Origin: Otis tarda
Lineage: Eukaryota > Chordata > Aves > Otidiformes > Otididae
Length of the DNA stretch: 64,000 nt
NCBI GenBank assembly: GCA_026413225.1
Contig: CM048557.1
Span: 44,461,371-44,525,370, forward strand
Direction: 5' to 3'
A program made the position numbers and the translations under genes. Below are positions 49,357 to 59,231 of this stretch, piece after piece. Each line of letters begins with the position of its first letter. The stretch's first letter is position 1. The notes beneath the pieces were generated by a model, which had not been told where the DNA came from, made no database searches, and saw nothing but the letters and a program-made list of their open reading frames with translations.

Positions 49357-52300
49357 AAATTGCCTGTCTAACCAATAGTTACCTTATAAAGGGTAAACTT
49401 TTATCCTACTAACTCAGCTAATACATGTGTGGTGTGGAAGGCGCAGGCAGAGAATGGAAATGTGAGACTTTGCATTACTGAGCGGATATATTTGCAAATA
49501 TCATAGAAAGAGGTAGGAAAGCCTTTAGAAAACATACACCATTACCTCTGTAACTTCAAAACTTCTTTATTATGTTCTGATCAATGAAAGAGTTCCTCAT
49601 GTATACAAAATACAGAAGTGTCTAGCATGGATGAATAGCTAAAAGAGGTAAGAAATCAAAATACCTATTTAAACAGAAAACGAGCTCTCAAGGAAAGAGC
49701 TAAGAGGTGGCTCATGAGCCCAGCATGTATCTTCTCTGGCCACACATTGTAACCTGCAGTGACGCTCCACACAAGGCAATCCAGGAGGATGCTCTGTGTT
49801 CAAGTGTTGCTAAGCAACATCACTGCCTAGCAGCAGGGATGCAATATGAAGCACTGCCTGGCTTTATAATAATTTATGATCTAATCTATAAATGATCTTC
49901 TGAAAAATAAAACAGATTATTTCAATATGATTAAATATTTTTGCAGACTTTTTGGGTTGTTTGTTGATTTTGTGGTTTTGTTTTAGAAAGTATCAGGTAC
50001 AATTTTGATGCTCTATCTATCAGACAGCCTCCCTCTTATACAGTTTGCTTTTAAAATTATCTTCTGTTGATCTTCATAATGACTTTCAGTATCTTCCATT
50101 AAAATTCTATATTTTACAATGAATTATCTATTCCATTAAATGGTTCCTCTTTGCCTGTTTCATAAGAGGAATGCTGGATAGCAAGTAAATATTTTCAAAT
50201 GAACCGACTCCTTTCACTAACCCAGCACTTTGTATGTTTAAATTGATGTCACACAGAAGTGTGAGGACTATAAAACACATCAGCACATGAAGAATCTCTT
50301 AGTCCCAACTAAACAAACCACCTTGCCAAGCTTTGTAATCTATTACGTGCTAATTACTTTCACAAGTGTGAATGTATGTTTGCTTTGCTGAAGTGCATAA
50401 CTTTTAAGCAAATCCAATTTCCTGAAATAATTTTCATAAGGAAAATCAGAGCTGCAGCTGGAGGGCATTTTACTAGACTGGTGTAGAAAGAGAACAGAAG
50501 GAGCTGGAGTTCAGTGTCTCAGTCCTAGGAAGTCCTGTATGCAAATAGGTGCAGACACCTTGTGTAGCACGTGCTGTGAATCTGGGCCACGCTGTACATT
50601 GCAGGCTTACTTTATATGGCAAGCTGGCAAGCAACGTTCTCAGACTAGACCTTCAGTGCTCTCTGAACACAAGGAATTTGCCATGAGGGCAAGTCATCAT
50701 CACTCAGTGCACCTCATAAGTTCACTATGTTCTAGATGCACAGCACATACTGTAGACATGTTTGACCTGCAGGTGAGCAGCAGCTCACCTCAGATGTATT
50801 CCTGGCATCAGGAATGCTGGCCAGAACTATTGTCCTTGCTCCAATCATGTGGCTTGTGTCCACTTGCTGTGCCTATACTGCAGTTTTATGTGAAACAGAT
50901 TCCTGCAGGGACAGCCACTTGCCTGTCCTTTTCCCTGGAGACTATTTGGCTCTACAAGTATTGCTTCAAATTATAAAAAGCGATCAGAGAAAATACATGT
51001 ATATGTGGAGAGATATATATATATGGATCATTAGCAATCTCAGCCCTTTACCTGAGATCATATCTTGTATTTAAATAAATATTTTTATTTCTTACTTTTG
51101 GTTAATCACAGCCACCCATCCAGAAAGATGGCTGTGTATATTGAATACACAGCTACTGTACATTTTAACTGAGGATGAAGATTCTTGCAATATAACTTCA
51201 TATTGTGACACTATCCTAGAAGGCTTCTGCTTAGGGGCTTTCTATTAGACTATGACGGTGGTCTCTCTGAGTATACCTGTATTGCTTTTCATGACGTCAT
51301 GTCCAAGGATGTGCTGTTCTCCTCTCAGCTTGATCCATACATGTCCACTCTGCAAGCCATGTCTTATCTCTTGTTTATCCTCATCTCAACTGTCTTTTGG
51401 AAAGAGTAAATTCAGGTATGCAGGTAGCTCGACATTTTGTGCCAACCAGTGCCCCAGCCTTTCAGGACCATCAAGTTTCAAGAAATAGGTAGAGCACTGT
51501 CCAAGATTCAAGATCTTCCAGATGCAGCAGCTCTAAGCTGTCAGATTCTCTGTTACTCCCAGCAGAAGTCAGTGCTACACTACCTCCATTCCACAGCGCT
51601 GGGGTATAAAAATGTCCCTCTTCTCCTGGACAATAGTATCACACACTCTCACACCACTCCGCTCTCTCAACACAAAACCCTCAAGAACAACTCTGGCCCG
51701 AGGGCTGCTGTGCTGTGCCTCCAAAGGACTCATGGCTGAACAGCACAACTTGGCCACTCTGCCAAACCCAGACTCTGCTCTTGCACTCATCAGGGTTTGC
51801 CTTCTTGTTTAACCTCTGCAGTGTACCAGGCTTCTCAGCATCACCTTCGGTGGCTGTACAGAGGAGGTGGTATTTCTCACTTATTGCATGCCTGCTAGTA
51901 TTGTTATCTGTTATCCTGTGGTGTGTCTCAAATGACACTTTCGGTAGCCCAGCTTGGTGCAACAAATTTCTTTCAATTGTGCTCAACCATTTCCACTGAA
52001 CTGACCAAGAGATGACAATATCTCTGCCAGCCTGAACTCTCTCCTATATCAGTCTGCGAAACTGAAGCAAACCTCTGCTTCCTTTAAAACACTTGGATGA
52101 CATTGCTTCAAAAGTCTGTACTCGCAATGCCAAAAAATTGCTGAGGAACAACTATTCCTTTTGCTTATACATTTTAGATCACAGTATTTTCCACACATTT
52201 TCTTTGCATTTGCTGAAGAGAAGTGAGAGACTGTGCTTCTGGCATTAAAGGACTTTTTCTGTCCAATGATCTAGCCAAACACTATAAATTTTGCCAGTAT

Positions 52301-55300
52301 AGACAGAAATCAGGTAACAGCCAGACAATACAATGCTGCTTTAAAGGAGGTAACAGTCATATGTAAGTTTAGAAGTATGGCAAATGAAATGATTAAAGAT
52401 CAGGTCCTTGAATATCATTACACAATGTACTTGTGCTTAAGGGCATTTGCAGCTTGGATAAGATCTGACAACACAGGAGACCCTAACTGAGCCATCCATG
52501 GCAGAAGTAGAAAAAGATAAATCAGGGTACAGCAAGCACTGTTCAAGCTGTGCAACCATTTCATACAGGATTTAAAGTCTGATGTGCAAAAACACAGTAC
52601 TGAAAAAAAGAAAAAACAAACCCAAACCAAATTCAGCCAAGTCAGAAAACATAGGAAAATACATTACGTGTATGGATCTACAGAACATATTGCAAATTAC
52701 ACTCAATGCCTGGCAAGAGAAGCAAAATGAGTAGAAAGATTGGGTATTTTACTACCATATGCCTTAATGCTCCACTATACTATAAAATATGTGAAAGAAG
52801 TGAGCCAGATGTTGTAGTTTTGCTTGTGGATGGAAGCAATATACTGGCAACATTTCTATAATAACACATAAATGGTCCCAGGCTACGCTCTCAGCAGTTG
52901 ACCTTACTGCCTAATGGCTTTAGCAGCTTCCCACTTACTGGTCTTAGACTGAGTCTTGTTCCTTAAAAACCAGATTCTCATTCTTGGTGGCTTACATGCA
53001 ACTGCAACCTTTGATTCATGGTGTGAGGTCTTTAGGCTTGAGGAATTCTGCACTCTGCATACCAGCACTGATTTCCTGGGCACAGATTGCTTTGCTACAC
53101 TAAGCCTGCAAAGTTAATGGATGCATTGGTTCCATGCTCCCAAATGCTGTGGCAACACAGAGTTGACATCAAAGAATAATTTAGCTGTGCAAAAGAGTTT
53201 GTCCACAGAATTAAAATCTGACTTAAAACAACAATGATTTCAGCAGAAATACTAGAAAAACAATAGTAGAAAAATTCAGTCAAATAGAACTGTAAGGGAA
53301 AGATCACATATCCAAAGTGTGATGCCAAATTAAGCATTATCATACTTTCTGAATACTACCAAGCTTCTTAGAGGCAGAAAATAAAACTTTTCCCCAAGGA
53401 CGGACCCAAGAGAGTTGATGTTCAACTGCTGACAGAGATGCTGTTTCAGAAACCATCAATAATAAGCTAGTTTCCCAAGGGTGAATAGGCTTGCACAATG
53501 GCAATTTTGAAAAGGTCCTGTTCCAGATAACACTTTGACACACACTTGTTTTGGGAGTCCTCCTCCCACTCTCTGTTCTCCAATCCTCTTCTCCCTCTTT
53601 ATGTGTCTGGCAGCATGCTTGGGCATATGCTATCTCACATCTGTGGAACAGCCCAGCCCTGCAAGCAGACCCACACAGGAATCCCCAGCTGCCCCTGTTA
53701 TTGGGACATACCTGGAAGGAGTCTGCAGTTTCTACAGATGCCAGGAATAACTATGGCAGCACAAAAAAACCCCACACTATTGCAAGTCTTGTGAGGGTGG
53801 CATTTAGGGATTCCTGAAGAGGATTTGGCAACACATGTCCTGATGCATAACCCTAGTTGTTTATGTTAAGCAGCCATTCTTCATGCAGATGCCACTGCCC
53901 AGGCCAGCATGGCGTCTAGACACGTCTTCAGAGTTCACAGGATCTGATCTCGAACATGGCTTAACATGGAGAAGTTGTTACTTCATGCTTCCCAAAGATG
54001 CATCAGGACTTTGCTCGGAGTACAGCTGGATTTAGTGGAGTTTCGTAGAGGCACATGGAATACAGCCTGATAGAGCAGGGTATGAGGAAGCTCCACAGAT
54101 CCCCTAGGATACCAACTATAAAACTAGCCACGAACCACGCTCCCACCTGCTATCCATAAACCTCTTGTTGCCATATTCACACAACCAATAGAGGTGCCCT
54201 CGAGCACAAGTTAAACTTCCAGCTCTGCCTGCCTTTTTCTCATGGTGTGGGTCTTCACACTTTGGTGTGTCACACCATATGTGGTGCAACATGCTTTCTC
54301 AAATTAAGTGGTAGAACCCTGTAGTCCAGATTGAAGCTGTTCCCATCAGGTTGAGCAATAAGTACAGTCCACTTCAACTTCATCCTCACCACTTTCTGTC
54401 ACGAAGAGCAAGTTCCTGTGCTGCAAACGGAACTGGCTGGAGTAGCTGAACGTCACCGCCTGCTGGGCACCCAGGAAACAGCTTTTTATCATGACATATG
54501 ATGGGGAACATGAGATTATGTTTGCTCAGTCTCTCTAGCCCATTCTTATTGTAGTTGCGAAGGAAATGTTCCTTTCCTTCGGGAAGGGTTTTCTTTGAGA
54601 TGATGGGAGACATGATATTTTTTGTCTTTGCAGCTTTGTAGACTAAATAAAGTAGCATAAATTAATTGCAGAAAACTTAGCAGAAAATTGAAAATCACTA
54701 ATAGAACACTGCAGCTGATTCTTACTATTAGTAGCCAAGAATCATGCATAATGTAGCAGCTATTGTTAATTGCACAGGTATTCAATTATTTAAATAGGTA
54801 TTGCAGATATTTAAAATGCATGGCAGGAGAGTACAATACACCGAGTACTTTATCAACACTCTCTCTAAAGTGAATGGTTAAGGGGCACTGCAGATTATTT
54901 TTGGCAACACATCAAAACAATTCAAAACTTTATTATACCCATTCTGTTTTAAGAATATATTATGTATCATGCCATTTATAATGGATATAAAATGCTTAAA
55001 GACATTTTTGTTTAAGAATATTTTGTGAAAGTGATATATAGCCTAGAAGAACTAAGATGGGAAAAGATCAAAGGAAAAAAAGGTTATTTTTCTCCTTATT
55101 TTCCCCCTTCAGTTTGTTATCTCTACATTTGACAGCTCTGCAGGTGATCAGCTTAATTATTTTCTCCTCTGTAGCTAGTCATTCTATCAGCTCCCATTCT
55201 TGTTTCAAAGGTTGTAGCAGCAAAGAAGGGTAGGGGGAAAGGAAGGAAATTAAATAGGGCAAACCCAAAATCTGGCAGGACTCTCAAAGACAGTAACAAA

Positions 55301-56210
55301 CTCACAATTTTGATTCATATTTCTGTTGGCAAAGACCGCACAAGTGTCAAGAAATATAAATCAGGGTACAGTAAGGTTTTCGTTATTTTGACATGTTGTA
55401 ATAACATGAATATATATATAAATCAGTTACAGAAACTAGTTATTTCTTCAAACTATACTAACAAGGAATGGACCAAGGTGGCAATGAGTTAGTTAAATTT
55501 AAGGATGAATTACATTCATCTCTTTATCTTGCATCAAATTCTAGCTAATTTAATAATTCTTTTAAATTTATTGTTTTGTTTTGGAACAAAACAGATGAAA
55601 ATGCTGAAAGATGAGCTGTTTTCACAGACTTCTTGGACATTAGAGTCTATGTCATGAGAAGACCATTATCTCATTACTAGGAGTGTATTCAAAATGTCCC
55701 GTTTTGAGATCTGACCGTAGCTCAAGAGGTTGTCTAATATAGGAAAAGGAAAGATGTGGCAAATAGAAGTTACAGAAGGGAATTACCTAATTCCCATTGA
55801 AAAGACCATTGATAGTTGTGCATTTTAGGCTACTTTCAAACACCCTTTCAAGAACTTCATTCCCTCTACAGCTCAAAAAAAGAGACCAAGATTTGCATGG
55901 TTCACAGATGTTCATTCTTTAAATTATTGAATGTTTCAATGACATACCCAGAAGTTCCCACTAAGACAAAGTAAACAAATTCCATATTTGTAATGTTCTG
56001 CATGTGCTGGATGGAAAAGTAATGTTGGCTACACATTTATTTCTGTGGTTATAACATGCTGATTATTGGAGTGCTGTGCACAAACATGTTCTCATTCAGA
56101 ACCTTGTTCCTTTAAAGGAACAAGATATTTTGCAGCGAAAACCCTGCTACAAAATTAACACAAACCTAGCCATCATAGCAATAACTATAGATAAATAAAG
56201 CATAAAGTGT

Positions 56211-56284
56211 GACAGCTGATTTCCCAATAGGAAATAGGCAACTCAATAGGACAGCTAATTTCTCAATAGGAAATAGGACTATTA
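56211..56284 (+). repeat. 39-bp tandem duplication, about two copies
   Basis: GACAGCTGATTTCCCAATAG at 56211 recurs at 56250 as GACAGCTAATTTCTCAATAG, followed in both copies by GAAATAGG. Period 39 bases, two substitutions in the first 28, and the second copy is incomplete. A local slippage duplication. Confidence 0.75.
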
Positions 56285-56563
56285 GCCAAGAATAACCAAA
56301 TGGGTAAAGGCTCAGTGTAGCCCTATTTTTGAAATTACGAAAGAATATTATGTCAAAGAAGCTTTAGCATAGTAACCCAAAACAAATAAATGAAATAGGA
56401 AAAATAGGCAATGAACTTTTTAAAAAGGGCAACCAATATGACTTACCAGGAAGCCCATTTTCCATAAAAATTTTAACATTTTCAGAATACATTAGAAGAA
56501 GGCACCTGCTCTTTGGACCTTCACACTCTGAACCAAGAAATGACATACATTTCATTGAGTCAG

Positions 56564-57154
56564 TATACTGGTTTTGGCTGGGATAGAGTTTATTTTCTTC
56601 ATAATAGCTTGTATGGGGCTATGTTTTTAACTTACGCTGGAAACACTGTTGATAACACATCGATGTTCTGGTTACTAACGAGCAGTACTTATACAGCATG
56701 AAGGACTTTTCTGCTCCTCACACTACCCCACCAGCAAGCAGGCTGGAGCTACATAAGAAGAAGGGAGGGGGCACAGCTGGGACAGCTGACCCCAACTGAC
56801 CAAAGGGATATCCCACATGATATGACATCATGCTCAGCAATAAAAGCTGGGGAAGAAAGAGGCAGAGGGGGACATCTGTAGTTACGGTGTTTGCCTTCCC
56901 AAGTAACTAGTATGAATGATAGAGCCCTGCTTTCCTGGCGATGGCTGAACATTTGTCTGTTGATGGGAAGTAGTGAATTAATTCCTTGTTGTGCTTTGCT
57001 TGCATGTATGGCTTTGGCTTTGCCTGTTAAACTGTCTTTGTCTCAACCCATGAGTTTTCTCACTTCCACGCTTCCGATTATCTCCATCCCACTGCGTGGG
57101 AGTAAGCAAGCAGCTGTATGGTGCTTAGTTGCTGGCTGGGGTTAAACCATGACA
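56564..57154 (+). mobile_element. Solo LTR of an avian endogenous retrovirus (ERVL-like)
   Basis: A 591-bp LTR of a type common in bird genomes, recognisable by TACTGGTTTTGGCTGGGATA near the start and GCTGGCTGGGGTTAAACCAT at the end. It ends in CA; the expected initial TG is TA here. It contains a TATA-like AATAAAAG at 56839-56846 and a poly-A-signal-like GTTAAA at 57026-57031. Five-base GTCAG repeats flank it exactly (56559-56563 and 57155-57159), a target-site duplication whose length fits ERVL-type integrase. No gag, pol or env lies next to it, so it is a solo LTR formed by LTR-LTR recombination. The related LTR at 31469-31972 is on the opposite strand. Confidence 0.88.
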
Positions 57155-57159
57155 GTCAG

Positions 57160-59144
57160 CTTTCAAAAACCATTAATTTTCTATTCAATATGGAAAAGCA
57201 GTTGTAAGCATGCCACTTTACATCAGTTTAAGGGTTTTTTCTAGGTACTGCCAATTACCACAGTTCTGCTGCTGAGGCGCATATAAATACAAAAAGTAAT
57301 TATGATACCATGTATCTTTATGATAGCATCTTTGTCCTTCTAGTATATTAGCCCTTTTGCTGAACAACTGAGAGATTTAGATTTGTCTGATACAGGTGAA
57401 AAAGACTTATGGGTATTCTGAAATCTCATTCTTTGATATTTTTTTTCCCTCCTCAAAGTGAATAATACCATCCCTCAGGACACAGCCAGCCCAACACCAC
57501 TTTAGCATGACTGAACATTTACTAAACTGCAAAGCGTGTAGTTAATGGAACTGCAGCGCTTGCTGAAGTACTTTCTACTTTCTACTGGCAATTGGGAGCA
57601 CACTTTCTTTCTAGAACATAGGGCCACCTCTGGCTAAGGCAAATCAATGCAATGCTCCTTAAATTAACAGTTACTTTGCTTTATGGTAGCTGAAGACTTA
57701 ATCTGTGAAGACTTTAGGAAGTACACTTCCAAACGGCTGGCATTTTACACGTGTTTCTCATGATAACTCATTATTTTTTCCTCTGACATTCTGTTATTTT
57801 CCTTAGCCAAGATGCCTTTTGCAACTGAAGGCAGTTAAAGGAAAAGGTTGTCACTGATGACTCAGAATAGCACAGAAAATTGAGCCAGAAGTGTCACATG
57901 GAGGCAGTACTGGAAGATGAGCTACCATCAAAGCTACAAGCAAGTCCTTTCTGCTTACATGAACAACCTTTGGCTTTATATTAGTAATTTTTTTGCTTGG
58001 CACAATGGTACATCAGCCAGCATATTATCTTTAACCTAACAATTGTTTCCTCTTAAAGAAGGAAATTGTGCAATGTCACAAAACACAAAAGGAACAAGAA
58101 AAAGAACTTTTCATAGCAAGTCATATATAACCAATAGCTATATTTTCTGGGCTAGCTCATGCACTCCAACTAATACGTGCTTACCTGAATAAAAGGCAAG
58201 GGACCAAAGACAGTACAATGGCAGTATCACTACAGTGGGGACAGAGTTACCAGTCTCTTATTGTCTTTCTAGAGGTAATTAGACACTGGGTGTAGAACTG
58301 CAACTGCATGAACAAATATTTGTTCTTACTTCAATCACAGAAATCGTAGCATCGTTGGCCACCTCCCGAGAAGCATGAAACACTGAAAGTTCAGCTGCAA
58401 AATTAATTGCTCTTGGAAGATGGATGTTTTCAGAGTTTATCAATTTTACTTCTCAGGTACTCTGCCAACCCAATTTCTGTAAATTAATTAATTTTTTTTT
58501 TTTGTAAGAGGCAAATGGTTATCACAAGCAAGTTCAACAGTACTTAAGCTAGTTTGGGTATTCATGTAACACTGCAACAATGTTGACATTAAATCTGCCA
58601 AAATAGACCTAATCAACCAACCATTTCCAGAAACCCAACTGCATAATTTCCAATATGGAATATTTAAGGTCATTTTTCAATGCCATGGAAAGGAGAGATT
58701 GGATATTATCTACTTTGGTTTGCTTGTTTTAAAGATGAAGAAGCCTGGTACAATCATAGTCTTGGCAATCACATACAACAAAAATGGCTTCAAATAAAAT
58801 TGAAAAATAATCTGGGTAACATTAGTTATGTTTGTGCAAACAAGCTCGGTCAACAAGTTCCTCTTCCGTTTTATTCTCTAGCTTATTTATAAGAGACATT
58901 AGAGACAGAATATAATTTATGATTATGTACTGTACATGCAACAGGAGCATAAAAGTGAATTGTCCAAGTGTTAAAAGAGTCCATTTGGAAGTCCTGAACA
59001 GCCCAAACCTAGCTACCTGAGCACCTTAGAAGTGTTGGCACAAGTCTACAGGATAACAGAGGAAAGAAAATAAAGTAATTGCACAGAAGAGTGCTGGGAA
59101 TTGAAAGAAACTGCTAATTTTTTCTTCATCATGTTTATAGTTTT
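57160..59144. other. Unassigned AT-rich DNA, no gene seen
   Basis: Frames no longer than about 70 codons, none recognisable; a T run near 58490-58502. No mobile element could be identified between the solo LTR and the complete CR1. Confidence 0.55.
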
Positions 59145-59231
59145 CATAGAATCATAGAATCACATGGTTGGATGGGACCTATAAGATCATCTAGTCCAAC
59201 CATCTTCCCACTACCATTGCTGCCACAGCTA
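59145..59231 (-). other. CR1 3' UTR and octamer tail
   Basis: Short 3' UTR after the ORF2 stop, including GGTTGGACTAGATGATC wording on the minus strand (a conserved CR1 3' hairpin region) and the terminal ATTCTATG repeats. In CR1-group LINEs this end is what the reverse transcriptase recognises to start copying. The same region is conserved, with changes, in the copies at 16.7, 36.1, 46.1 and 46.95 kb. Confidence 0.85.

Larger units (their letters stand above)
47943..56558. other. Unassigned DNA, no confirmed gene
   Basis: Eight and a half kilobases without a recognisable gene. Regions near 50.5-51.0, 51.2-52.0 and 53.5-54.7 kb are somewhat richer in G and C and hold overlapping frames up to 145 codons (50539-50976 +) in more than one frame, a composition effect. 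A minus-strand stretch at 54386-54658 looks protein-like but was not identified. A MITE-like inverted repeat, an AT microsatellite and a 39-bp tandem repeat are listed separately. Confidence 0.5.

Noticed and set aside
50539-50976. 145-codon plus-strand open frame
   Set aside because: No recognisable domain, Cys- and Ser-rich mixed composition, and overlapping frames open in the same area. Explained by base composition.
51437-51999. Overlapping 94-101-codon frames on both strands
   Set aside because: Open in three frames over the same bases, which points to low stop-codon density rather than coding. No homology recognised.
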